Origin: Myroides profundi
GTDB taxonomy: Bacteria; Bacteroidota; Bacteroidia; Flavobacteriales; Flavobacteriaceae
NCBI RefSeq assembly: GCF_000833025.1
Contig: NZ_CP010817.1
Span: 2,728,001 to 2,792,000, forward strand
Direction: 5' to 3'
DNA: 64,000 nucleotides
Part shown: positions 52,326 through 61,179 of the stretch, in pieces
Layout of the letters: every line of letters begins with the position of its first letter
Numbering within the stretch: position 1 is the first letter of the stretch
Notes under the pieces: model-generated
What the model was told of the DNA's origin: nothing
Database searches by the model: none
Seen by the model: only the letters and a program-made list of their open reading frames with translations
Made by a program: the position numbers and the translations under genes

Positions 52326-53129
52326 TCAAGAGTTAGTGAATGCTAGAATACTTTGGTTTAAAACAGCATATAATTGTGCTGATAATTCTTTGTATTTCTG
52401 CTCTTGAGCATCGTCACTCAGTTGACCTACATCATTCCATGACCCCATACCGCCAAATACATAGGCTCTATCCGCTGCCTCCATTAAGGCTAATGCCTCA
52501 TCTGTATATCCGCCTTCTACGATCATATCTTTTAGATACGCAGCAGATGATGGTTTCTTATTCTCCAATACGCTCTTCGCTCCTGAGAATATCGCTTCCC
52601 AATTAGACAACTCTTCTTGCTTACAGAAGGTTACTAGTTCTTCTAATACAGACGCAAGGGCGATACTCTGTACCGTCACATCATATTTAGTACTAGCCAA
52701 CTCATGGATAGGAGCAAGTCTATAAATCACATCCCACACTCTATCTGCCCCTAGCTGACGCTTATCTTCATTGACTTCCCACTTGCTATACCAAAATTCT
52801 GATCGATCTTCTAAGACAGTCTCTACCATCCATACTCCTCCACCTCCTACAAAGCCTGCTGTCATATACTCAGGGGTATTAGGTTTAGCAAAAGATTGAT
52901 AGAATAACTTCACTTGCTTCACTCCTCTGAATTTTAAAGAAATAAACCAGTCTATAGGTGCTTGAGTTGTATATTGATTCTTATCTCCTACTACAGGAAT
53001 ATGAAATAACACTTTATTACAATACATAGAGATCTTCTCTCCTTGATTAGAAATCTCTGGTAAACGATCATTTAAATATGCGTTAGAATAACTTACTACA
53101 CTAACCATCTGAAGTATCGATACATTCAT
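52326..53129 (-). CDS. Hypothetical protein (267 aa) divergent from a MocR regulator
   Basis: Started at MNVSILQMVSVVSYSNAY; the earlier 24 codons read hydrophobic and overlap the MocR gene promoter. No family recognised. Features include GFVGGGGVWMVET, FWYSKWEV, and helical segments late in the chain (ALASVLEELVTFCKQEE). It has no signal peptide. Because MocR regulators usually act on the gene next door, this may be its target; inferred. Confidence 0.55.
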   Translation of the reverse strand: MNVSILQMVSVVSYSNAYLNDRLPEISNQGEKISMYCNKVLFHIPVVGDKNQYTTQAPIDWFISLKFRGVKQVKLFYQSFAKPNTPEYMTAGFVGGGGVWMVETVLEDRSEFWYSKWEVNEDKRQLGADRVWDVIYRLAPIHELASTKYDVTVQSIALASVLEELVTFCKQEELSNWEAIFSGAKSVLENKKPSSAAYLKDMIVEGGYTDEALALMEAADRAYVFGGMGSWNDVGQLSDDAQEQKYKELSAQLYAVLNQSILAFTNS

Positions 53130-53281
53130 AGCTATAAAATAAAGCCCTAAATTATATAAATATAAAATACGACACAAAAAACTAAATGCCAATATTCTCA
53201 AAAATATTGGTTATAAAAGGATACTACTATATGCTAAAAAATGTATATTGCTGGATTAGATTACACTTAATATTATTCATC

Positions 53282-54778
53282 ATGGCTAGTCCGGCTAAAA
53301 TACCTTATCAGAGTTTTATAAAAATAGATAGAAACTCTACTACTGCAGTGTATATGCAGATAGCAAATCAATTTAGCAATGCTATACAACGCAACTTTAT
53401 CCCTGAGGGAACTAAACTACCTGGGACTAGAACGATAGCAACATTACTATCTGTAAATAGAAATACAGTAATCGCAGCATTTGAAGAAATAGCAACACAA
53501 GGATGGATAGAAATGATCCCTAACAAAGGGTGTTTTGTACTAAGTAAAAAATCTATTCGACCTAAGACCAATACAGATATCGATTATCAAAATATCCAAC
53601 AATATCCTACTAAACCTGGATACTCTTTTCAAGTCAATAATATACTAGATTCTCCTTATGAGACAAACCACTGTGACTATATGTTTAACGATGGGACAAC
53701 AGATACTAGAATTAGTCAACTAGGTCAACTCTCTTCTTTCTATAGCGCTAACCTCAAAAGAAAAAGCAATCGAAAAAAACTATACAATATAAAAAGTGAG
53801 GATAACTACCCATTCAAAAACAATATGGCTAATTATCTAAACTTATCTAGAGGACTACATATCAGTAAGAATAATATACTGATCACACGTAATACTGAAA
53901 TGAGTATCTATATAGCCTGTAGGGTATTACTCTCTCCTGGTGATAAAGTGATCGTAGCTAAGCTGAGCTACTACTCTAGTAATATGACATTTCAAGAAAC
54001 TGGAGCTCATGTATTAACGGTACCTGTAGATGAGCAGGGCATAGATGTACAAGCGGTAGAAGAAATGTGTAAATCACATACTATCCGTATGCTGTATCTA
54101 ACACCTCATCACCACTACCCTACTACTGTAACCTTAAGTGCACAGCGCAGAGTAAAACTACTTAACTTAGCACGTAAGTATGGCTTTATCATCCTAGAAG
54201 ATGACTATGATTATGATTTTCATTATGATAAAAGCCCTGTATTACCACTAGCGAGTGTAGACTCAGATGGCATGGTAGTATACATTGGGTCATTTGGCAA
54301 ATCATTAGCGCCCACTTTTGAGCATGGGTTTATTGTAGCACCAGAAAGTGTCCTAATAGAAATGCAGAAGTTTCTAAGATTATTAGATCCTAGAGGAGAC
54401 ATCATCATGGAACAGGTATTAAATGAATTAATAGAAGAAGGCGAAATCTTTAGATATCTAAAAAAAGCTTCTAAAATATATAAAGAAAGACGGGACTCGT
54501 TCGCTGAGTTATTACAACAGTTTTTTAATGATGATATTCATTTTACAGTACCTGCTGGTGGATTAGCTATCTGGACAGAATGGAATATACCCATCAACCT
54601 AATGCAACTCCATAAACAATGCGCTAAGAATAACCTTTACCTGCCTAAAACGCTACTCTATCAAGATAGAAAACTAACAGGTATGAGATTAGGATTCGGG
54701 CACTTAACAAAAGATGAGATGGAAGTAAACCTAGATATTCTATATCGTTCTATACATACACTAAAATCTTCTAAATAG
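53282..54778 (+). CDS. MocR family regulator (GntR HTH plus aminotransferase-like domain)
   Basis: 498 residues starting MASPAKIPYQSF; the open frame begins 32 codons earlier. A GntR winged helix (about 15-90; PEGTKLPGTRTIATLLSVNRNTVIAAFEEI without gap) is followed by a fold-type-I aminotransferase domain (about 130-490), with the PLP pocket EDDYDYDF and the PLP lysine at about 340 in GSFGKSLAPTF. These regulators bind PLP to sense cofactor or amino acids; PdxR is the best-known member. The target here is unknown. Confidence 0.9.
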   Translation: MASPAKIPYQSFIKIDRNSTTAVYMQIANQFSNAIQRNFIPEGTKLPGTRTIATLLSVNRNTVIAAFEEIATQGWIEMIPNKGCFVLSKKSIRPKTNTDIDYQNIQQYPTKPGYSFQVNNILDSPYETNHCDYMFNDGTTDTRISQLGQLSSFYSANLKRKSNRKKLYNIKSEDNYPFKNNMANYLNLSRGLHISKNNILITRNTEMSIYIACRVLLSPGDKVIVAKLSYYSSNMTFQETGAHVLTVPVDEQGIDVQAVEEMCKSHTIRMLYLTPHHHYPTTVTLSAQRRVKLLNLARKYGFIILEDDYDYDFHYDKSPVLPLASVDSDGMVVYIGSFGKSLAPTFEHGFIVAPESVLIEMQKFLRLLDPRGDIIMEQVLNELIEEGEIFRYLKKASKIYKERRDSFAELLQQFFNDDIHFTVPAGGLAIWTEWNIPINLMQLHKQCAKNNLYLPKTLLYQDRKLTGMRLGFGHLTKDEMEVNLDILYRSIHTLKSSK

Positions 54779-54824
54779 AATTCAATTCATGTTAATTAAA
54801 TAATCAACATTTAATTATTATTAC

Positions 54825-54832
54825 TATATTTG
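54825..54832 (+). promoter_or_regulatory. -7 promoter box
   Basis: TATATTTG matches TAnnTTTG, 29 bp before the ATG of the 126-aa lipoprotein gene. No clear -33 TTG was found. Confidence 0.4.
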
Positions 54833-54861
54833 TTTATTATCCTCAATTTTTAACATTTAAA

Positions 54862-55242
54862 ATGAAAACATTTAAGACTTGTATTTTTATAACATTATGC
54901 GCAGTTACGTTCATGAGATGTAAAAAGGAAGAGAGTTTTAAGCTTCCTGAGATGTCAGAACAAGAAAAGGTATTGAGTAAAGCAGTTATTGGTGATTGGA
55001 CAGAGTTCTCTCCTTTTAATGAAAAAAAGCCTAAAAGTTTTTCTTTAAAAGAGAATGGAGACGCTACATCTGTGAATATGGTTAATAATGAATATAAAAA
55101 CTGGTGGGTACAGAATCACGAGCTTTTAGTTCTTTCTAATAAGGACACACTACACTTTACAATAAAAGCGACTAATGAGAATATCATTGTTTTAGAAAAA
55201 AATAATCAAGATTTTACTTATAAAAGAGTAGGTACTAACTAG
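54862..55242 (+). CDS. Lipoprotein, lipocalin-like (126 aa)
   Basis: A signal peptide ends at a weak lipobox FMRC (Cys20). The mature chain has the pattern of small flavobacterial lipocalin-like lipoproteins: an N-terminal helix, GDWTEFSPF, then strands NWWVQNHELLVLSN and DTLHFTIKATNENIIVLE. No known ligand. Monocistronic, with its own promoter and terminator. Confidence 0.62.
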   Translation: MKTFKTCIFITLCAVTFMRCKKEESFKLPEMSEQEKVLSKAVIGDWTEFSPFNEKKPKSFSLKENGDATSVNMVNNEYKNWWVQNHELLVLSNKDTLHFTIKATNENIIVLEKNNQDFTYKRVGTN

Positions 55243-55261
55243 ATAATATAAGTTCAATATA

Positions 55262-55305
55262 AAAGACAAGAGCGAAATGTAGGTGTACATTTCGCTCTTG
55301 TCTTT
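55262..55305. terminator. Strong bidirectional terminator
   Basis: A 20-bp perfect stem (55262-55281 and 55286-55305) with loop GGTG, between convergent genes. Confidence 0.85.
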
Positions 55306-55318
55306 ATATAATGATTCA

Positions 55319-56017
55319 TTACCAAATCGGAATCTTATGCATATAAGCGAGTTGGAATAATTTATCTTCTATTGCATCACTGCTAATATATCCTTTATAC
55401 TTAGGAGAGCTCATTTCTTTATAGATGCGCTTAGCCTGTCCTGTTAGCCCTTCTTGCTTTATAAAGTTGTTAAAGCCTAAACAGTTCTCTTCATAAGAAG
55501 CAAAACAGGTCATAAAATCAATAGGATAGACAAACTGTTTAGGAGACATATTTACATTAAATCTCCATCCTTGTTCTATCGTATAAGCGATCAATGAGTC
55601 TTTATTTCTAAATTGTTCAAATATAGGATTGACATAACTCACTAAAAGTTCTCTGAAAACTACTATTTGTTCGTCGATATTCTTTGGGGTAATTTCCCAA
55701 CTAAACTTATTAGACATCACAGGGATAATATCATGAAGATAGGATATAAAGACAGTGTCTACTGCTAGATCTCTACTTCTATACTTTTGTAACCTCCACT
55801 CTTTTAGCTGTTCTGATAATACCATAATGAGGCATGATAGCTGTACACTGGCCTTTACATCACTCTGAGTCGCATGGAACTTCAACACCAATTCAAAGCC
55901 TGTGTCCTCTAGCTTTTGTTTGAGCACTAGACCTTTCTGAGTAGCTATAAACCCCTTATCTAGATAGGGAGCACTGATACCATGGACGAATTGTAAAAAA
56001 ACTTGTTTCCCTGACAT
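55319..56017 (-). CDS. Hypothetical protein (232 aa)
   Basis: No family recognised. A mixed helix and strand protein without signal peptide or membrane helix. Segments such as VQLSCLIMVLSEQLKEWRLQ and DTVFISYLHDIIPVMSNKF suggest an alpha/beta cytoplasmic fold. It is the last gene of a three-gene minus-strand group with a DUF4328 membrane protein and a secreted protein; the gap is 23 bp. Confidence 0.5.
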   Translation of the reverse strand: MSGKQVFLQFVHGISAPYLDKGFIATQKGLVLKQKLEDTGFELVLKFHATQSDVKASVQLSCLIMVLSEQLKEWRLQKYRSRDLAVDTVFISYLHDIIPVMSNKFSWEITPKNIDEQIVVFRELLVSYVNPIFEQFRNKDSLIAYTIEQGWRFNVNMSPKQFVYPIDFMTCFASYEENCLGFNNFIKQEGLTGQAKRIYKEMSSPKYKGYISSDAIEDKLFQLAYMHKIPIW

Positions 56018-56040
56018 AAAAACAGTTTTAGGTTTGTGTA

Positions 56041-56724
56041 TTATTCTCTTACCAATTCAATACAATTAGCATTATCTTCTTTGTTTTCATGTTCTAGTTT
56101 ATAGATTAAGGCTTCCATCTTTCTATAGAAATTAAAATAAGAAGCAAACACAAATAAAGTAAGTAACGATAGTGCATTAATGATTATCCCTAGTTCGATA
56201 ATATACATAACATCTATTCTCGTAGCCATACTATACTGATATATACGCAACAAATAGATCAATAAGAAACTAATCCAAATCAATAAAATCCAATAAGACC
56301 TAAACTTCTGCAATCTCGTAGTCGTATTCTTATGTATATACGATACCGCACTGATCGTCATCTTGTTTAATAAACGATACGGCATCACTAGATTAAAAAC
56401 AGGTATTAACCATCCAAAGACTACCCAATATTTAGAATCATGAAGACGAGTGTCTAAAGACTGCATATTCACATAAGCTCTATAAAACCATACAATAAAT
56501 ACAATAAGAAAAAAGGCACCTGCTACAATATTCAATATCGTTACGATGAAATTTATAGTTTCAAATCTTACTAGGTCCTTATTGATATACTGTACTCCTA
56601 GATTCGCTTTAGTATATATATTGTGCTGAATAAGCAAACAGTTCAAGCTTGCTACAGATGATATAATCAATAACTTAATTGCGACCATTAAGGCGTCTCC
56701 TCTACTTACATTAGATAATAGCAT
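56041..56724 (-). CDS. DUF4328 domain membrane protein
   Basis: 227 residues with six or so membrane helices (about 13-33, 55-85, 103-120, 147-167, 178-200). The family pattern is the AYVNMQSL and KYWVVFGWLIPVFNLVMPYR region. The function of DUF4328 is unknown. It is likely co-transcribed with its neighbours: 22 bp to the upstream gene and 23 bp to the downstream one. Confidence 0.8.
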   Translation of the reverse strand: MLLSNVSRGDALMVAIKLLIISSVASLNCLLIQHNIYTKANLGVQYINKDLVRFETINFIVTILNIVAGAFFLIVFIVWFYRAYVNMQSLDTRLHDSKYWVVFGWLIPVFNLVMPYRLLNKMTISAVSYIHKNTTTRLQKFRSYWILLIWISFLLIYLLRIYQYSMATRIDVMYIIELGIIINALSLLTLFVFASYFNFYRKMEALIYKLEHENKEDNANCIELVRE

Positions 56725-56746
56725 ATCTCTAATTTGTATTTATAGT

Positions 56747-57358
56747 TTATCTCCAAAGTTCTTGACTTTGAATCTTGATTTCTTTTACTGTATTTCCTTT
56801 TGTATCGCCTATTTTATTTTCACATACTACCCAATACATTAGTTTTCTTTTGCTCTTAGGATTGGTATAAACACAGCTTAACAATGGAGACTTAGGACTA
56901 TTTCCTTTACCATTTTTATACTTCATCGGAGTAGTACAATAAGGTTGTAGTTCTTCTATTGTTGTATTATATAAATACGTAGGATCTACAAACACTACAT
57001 TGCCTTGTTTATCTTTAGTATAGGTACTTTGCATTAAAAACTGAAGTGTATAAAACAACTTATCTCCCTGTCTTAGTTTCTCAACAGAAAAACGAGATTC
57101 TTCTGCTGTCTTATATGGAATATAATACAACGTATCTCCTTCAAAATTATCATATATACTGTAATCCATAGCTCCTTCTTTCATTTCTTTTGGAGCAATA
57201 GCTAAGGTCTTTAATATTTCTCTTACTTGACTATTATCAACCTGCTCTTCTGTTACTAATTCCATTAACTGGCCTATCTTTTGGCTAAAAGACATCTCCT
57301 GTGCTGACATAAGTAAAGCACTGAAGCAGGTTACAATAGTAAATATAACTCTATACAT
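56747..57358 (-). CDS. Secreted hypothetical protein (203 aa)
   Basis: A signal peptide (to about 19, LLMSAQ) and a mature chain of mixed helix and strand (MSFSQKIGQLMELVTEEQVD, then FVDPTYLYNTTIEELQPYC). It has no recognised family or T9SS end. It heads the group with the DUF4328 gene. Confidence 0.55.
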   Translation of the reverse strand: MYRVIFTIVTCFSALLMSAQEMSFSQKIGQLMELVTEEQVDNSQVREILKTLAIAPKEMKEGAMDYSIYDNFEGDTLYYIPYKTAEESRFSVEKLRQGDKLFYTLQFLMQSTYTKDKQGNVVFVDPTYLYNTTIEELQPYCTTPMKYKNGKGNSPKSPLLSCVYTNPKSKRKLMYWVVCENKIGDTKGNTVKEIKIQSQELWR

Positions 57359-57414
57359 ATATTCTAACTTTTAATTTCTCTAAATTAAAACAATTGAAAA
57401 CGAACACAAAATAA

Positions 57415-58461
57415 CTAATAGGTAAATTTCTGAATATATTCAGCTCGCTTCTCTTTACTTATTTTTAAGCCTTGTTCAATATAATGATCAACAGATCCGT
57501 ACTTCTCCTCTATTCCTTGAAACATTGCTTCAATATAAATAGGCTTAATCCAAGAGAAATTCTCTATGACTTGATAGTTAATCTTCGGAAAGATCACTTT
57601 ACCTACTTTAGCAAGCTTCATTCTTCCCTCTACTTCACTTACTCTATAATTATTAGACAACATATATTCAGAAACGATCGTTTCTCTATCTACCTCTAGA
57701 ATGCTGAGTATCATAGCTCCTATCATACCTGTTCTGTCTTTACCTGCAGAACAATGAAATAATACTGCTTCTTTAGATTCAAAAACATCATCCATTATCC
57801 CTCTGACTAACTGTGGATTCTCTGTCATATACAGTTTATAAAACTCCATCACTAGACTATCAGATTGTACAGGAGTTACTCTTCCTTTAAGCACCTCCTT
57901 TTTAGTCTTAGAGAACATATCCTCAGAGTCGTCATACACTTGTACATTCTTATATTCTATGCCTTCTGGTACCCTATCTGGTTTCTTCGTTATTTCTTTA
58001 TCTGTACGTAAGTCTATAACTGTTTTTACATTTAGGTTATCAAGTTCAGCATATTCTTTTTTCTTTAATTTAGATAAGTGTCCACTTCTAAAAAAATGTC
58101 CCCATATAATCTGCTTTCCATCTTTATTTCTAATCCCTCCCATATCACGAAAGTTATGAACCTTCTTAAACTCGATATGTCTATTCGATCGATATACAGT
58201 ATCACCATTAGAAACAATAGGAAATACTGGTCGCTCACTTGTAGGTACAAAGAACTTACCCACCTCTGTTTCTACTTGAGTTTTTTGATCTAACACAAGC
58301 TTTTCATCAGGGGCTAACTGTACCATATAACCTTTTTTACCTTCTGTTACATTCTTATTTTTATCTAAATCAGAAAAAGAAATAGGCTGATAAGTTTGAT
58401 AAGAACATCCTACAAATAAAGTTGATACAAGTATTATCTTGACTAAAGTATAGTGACGCAT
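57415..58461 (-). CDS. Lipoprotein tyrosine phosphatase (Tyr phosphatase / DUF3494-like fold)
   Basis: 348 residues. Lipobox LFVGC with Cys19, then an N-terminal strand-rich part (about 25-95) and a phosphatase domain. NFRDMGGIRNKDG and VIDLRTDKE are the entry motifs, and the P-loop HCSAGKDRTG carries the catalytic Cys237 and Arg243. This pattern belongs to bacterial Tyr phosphatases of the MptpB/LipA type. It should act at the periplasmic or outer face, on phosphotyrosine or phosphoinositide-like substrates. Confidence 0.88.
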   Translation of the reverse strand: MRHYTLVKIILVSTLFVGCSYQTYQPISFSDLDKNKNVTEGKKGYMVQLAPDEKLVLDQKTQVETEVGKFFVPTSERPVFPIVSNGDTVYRSNRHIEFKKVHNFRDMGGIRNKDGKQIIWGHFFRSGHLSKLKKKEYAELDNLNVKTVIDLRTDKEITKKPDRVPEGIEYKNVQVYDDSEDMFSKTKKEVLKGRVTPVQSDSLVMEFYKLYMTENPQLVRGIMDDVFESKEAVLFHCSAGKDRTGMIGAMILSILEVDRETIVSEYMLSNNYRVSEVEGRMKLAKVGKVIFPKINYQVIENFSWIKPIYIEAMFQGIEEKYGSVDHYIEQGLKISKEKRAEYIQKFTY

Positions 58462-58552
58462 AAATATTGAATTAAGGTTACTAACAAAAATAGGTATAAT
58501 AATCTAGAATACCATTTTACTACTCTATTCAATAGACAATAGTAAAAACAAA

Positions 58553-58588
58553 AAAAGACCCCAAATGCTAGAAGCAATGGGATCTTTT
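58553..58588 (-). terminator. Catalase gene terminator
   Basis: The stem AAAAGA-CCCA/TGGG-TCTTTT has one mismatch, a long loop, and a T run on the minus strand. Confidence 0.6.
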
Positions 58589-58606
58589 AAAATATATAGA
58601 TAACTA

Positions 58607-60085
58607 TTATGAATTCATATGTTTACTGATATCGAAGTTAAGTCCTTGAGCAATTCTAGTACCTAATTCAACATTAGCTCTAAACCAGTGACATAACTGT
58701 CTTCCGATAATCTCATCACGCTTAGGTCCGTCTACACCGCCCATTGCTGCAACAATATTAGCAACAGTATTCGTTTTCTCCTCTGCAGTCATGATCTCAT
58801 ATAATTTTCCTGGTTGACTGAAGTGATCATTCTCTCCTTCACCATTTCTATCATATCTATCTGCGATAACACTATTCAGCTCTTGAGCTGGTTCTCTATA
58901 ACTTTGGTCTACTGTAATATTATCAAAGCTATTTGGGAAGTAGTTTGGTGCATCATCTCCATTACCATCTACTCTCATATAACCATCTCTTTGATAATTA
59001 TTAGTCATAAATGGGCAACGGTTCACAGGGATTTGCTCATAGTTTGTCCCTAATCTATAACGTTGTGCATCTGGATAAGATAAGATACGTCCTTGTAACA
59101 TCTTATCTGGAGAGAATCCAATACCGTCTACAATATGTGTTGGCGCAAAAGCTGCTTGTTCTACATCTTGGAAGTAGTTTTTAGGCATTTTATTCAACTC
59201 TAATACACCTACATCGATTAGTGGATAATCACCATGTGGCCATACTTTCGTTACATCAAATGGATTAACAACTGCTTCTTTAGCTTGTTGTTCAGTCATT
59301 ACTTGGATCTTTAAGTTCCATTTAGGGAAATTACCATTTGAGATATTTTCATATAGATCACGTTGTGCATAGTCCATATCTGTCGCTCTCATTTGGTCTG
59401 CCTCTGGCCCTGTAAGGTTTTTAATTCCTTGAGCTGTTTTAAAGTGGAACTTCACGAATACTCTTTCATTCTCACTATTGATCATAGAGAAGGTATGGCT
59501 ACCATATCCATTCATATGTCTAAATCCAAATGGAGTACCTCTATCAGACATTAAGATCAATACTTGGTGTAAACTCTCAGGGTTTAATGACCAGAAATCC
59601 CATACCATAGTAGGTGATTTTAGGTTAGTACCTGGGTGTCTTTTTTGAGTATGGATAAAGTCAGGGAATTTCTTAGCATCTTTAATAAAGAATACTGGTG
59701 TATTGTTACCTACTAAATCCCAGTTACCATCTTCTGTATAGAACTTCACTGCAAAACCACGTGGATCACGTTCTGAGTCAGCAGACCCTTTCTCTCCACC
59801 TACAGTAGAGAATCTAACAAAAACATCTGTTTGTTTTCCTACTTCACTAAATAATTTAGCTTTAGTATATTTCGTGATATCATTTGTTACTGTAAATGTT
59901 CCATAAGCTCCTGAACCTTTAGCATGCACAATACGCTCTGGAATACGCTCTCTATTAAAGTGAGCTAACTTTTCATGTAAAATATAATCTTCTAGTAATA
60001 CAGGACCTCTAGCACCTGCTGTTAATGAATCCTCATGATCTACATAAGGTCTACCTGAAGCTGTTGTCAATTTTTGTTCTTTCAT
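58607..60085 (-). CDS. katA: Monofunctional haem catalase (clade 3)
   Basis: 492 residues, the size of small-subunit catalases. His54 in [10 protein letters not shown] and Asn127 in [10 protein letters not shown] are the distal residues, and Tyr337 in [15 protein letters not shown] is the haem ligand. It converts hydrogen peroxide to water and oxygen, probably in the cytoplasm, since no signal peptide is present. Single gene with a -7 box 38 bp upstream. Family assignment is firm; the symbol is by family only. Confidence 0.95.
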   Translation of the reverse strand: MKEQKLTTASGRPYVDHEDSLTAGARGPVLLEDYILHEKLAHFNRERIPERIVHAKGSGAYGTFTVTNDITKYTKAKLFSEVGKQTDVFVRFSTVGGEKGSADSERDPRGFAVKFYTEDGNWDLVGNNTPVFFIKDAKKFPDFIHTQKRHPGTNLKSPTMVWDFWSLNPESLHQVLILMSDRGTPFGFRHMNGYGSHTFSMINSENERVFVKFHFKTAQGIKNLTGPEADQMRATDMDYAQRDLYENISNGNFPKWNLKIQVMTEQQAKEAVVNPFDVTKVWPHGDYPLIDVGVLELNKMPKNYFQDVEQAAFAPTHIVDGIGFSPDKMLQGRILSYPDAQRYRLGTNYEQIPVNRCPFMTNNYQRDGYMRVDGNGDDAPNYFPNSFDNITVDQSYREPAQELNSVIADRYDRNGEGENDHFSQPGKLYEIMTAEEKTNTVANIVAAMGGVDGPKRDEIIGRQLCHWFRANVELGTRIAQGLNFDISKHMNS

Positions 60086-60414
60086 AATTATTATTTTTGT
60101 CGTTTATCTCTCTTTTTCTTTTACAAACTTACAGCTATAATCCACTGATAACTAGATTTCAGCATACTTTGACTCAATACAACTATTGATAAAATCTATT
60201 ATTTAAATTAAAAACATAAATATACTCAATACCTATATTTATACATTACACTCAAATTCCAAGCCACTTCTATACCTAAAAATACAATTTTTTAGATTAA
60301 AATAGTTTATATTCTGATTATAAAATAGTTAATAATAATCTCAAGAAAAATATATTTATCTCAGTAAATGCAGTATCTTTCTAACTCATAGCAAATGGTA
60401 ATTTTCTACACACA
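60086..60414. other. Catalase upstream region
   Basis: It contains the likely catalase promoter on the minus strand and AT-rich sequence before the plus-strand gene at 60415. No clear OxyR-like palindrome was seen. Confidence 0.5.
60124..60131 (-). promoter_or_regulatory. -7 box of the catalase promoter
   Basis: On the minus strand it reads TAAGTTTG, matching TAnnTTTG, 38 bp before the catalase ATG. A -33 TTG is not evident, so an activator may be needed. Confidence 0.45.
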
Positions 60415-61176
60415 ATGAATACAGCAGAATTTAGCTTTATATGTTTTGATCAATTAAACTCAGTTCAGAAAGATAACTTAATACAAAAGATTACAGAACT
60501 AGATACTTTCCCAGCATACTTAAATGCAGATAGCATAAGAAACAAATATTGGAATAGTATGTTTACAGTATTTTCTACTGATCAATTCATAGTACTAGAA
60601 GACAACAACCTCGTTGCTACCATCCATTGTATTCCTTTACACTTAACTAAAACAGAGTTTGCTAAACTTCCTGCAGGAGGATGGAGATGGGCATTAGAGA
60701 AATCCTTTGCTGATCACGAACGCATTTTAAAACCGAATACATGGTGTTGTCTATCTATTTTTACGAATAAGTCTTATCCCGAAAATGAGATACACCACTA
60801 TATTATGAGTAATCTAAAACAGATAGCTACTCAAAAGAAATATCAAAATATTATCAGCCCGATTAGGCCTAAAATGAAACAACATTACCCTCTTCAAGAT
60901 ACAACCAATTATTCACAATGGATTAATAATTCAGGGCTACCATATGATGTTGAGGTTAGAAAACATGTAATCAATGGAGCTGTAATTCAAGGTGTATGCT
61001 CCTCTTCATTTCATATTGAAGGGACTATACTACAATGGGAAAAATGGACAGGATATACTTTCCAATCAACTGGAGAATATATATTACCTATGGGATTAAG
61101 TACCCTTAAGGTAAATGTAGAGCTAAATAAAGGTGAGTATATAGAACCTAATATTTGGATGATATATAAGGTATAA
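60415..61176 (+). CDS. Hypothetical GNAT-like protein (253 aa)
   Basis: No firm family. It starts MNTAEFSFICFDQLNSVQ and the first part resembles an acyltransferase fold (FIVLEDNNLVATIHCIPL, then LKPNTWCCLSIFTNKSYPENEI), with ISPIRPKMKQHYP in the middle. It may be a diverged N-acetyltransferase. It has no signal peptide. It ends 3 bp before the stop of the convergent histidine kinase gene. Confidence 0.5.
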   Translation: MNTAEFSFICFDQLNSVQKDNLIQKITELDTFPAYLNADSIRNKYWNSMFTVFSTDQFIVLEDNNLVATIHCIPLHLTKTEFAKLPAGGWRWALEKSFADHERILKPNTWCCLSIFTNKSYPENEIHHYIMSNLKQIATQKKYQNIISPIRPKMKQHYPLQDTTNYSQWINNSGLPYDVEVRKHVINGAVIQGVCSSSFHIEGTILQWEKWTGYTFQSTGEYILPMGLSTLKVNVELNKGEYIEPNIWMIYKV

Positions 61177-61179
61177 CCC

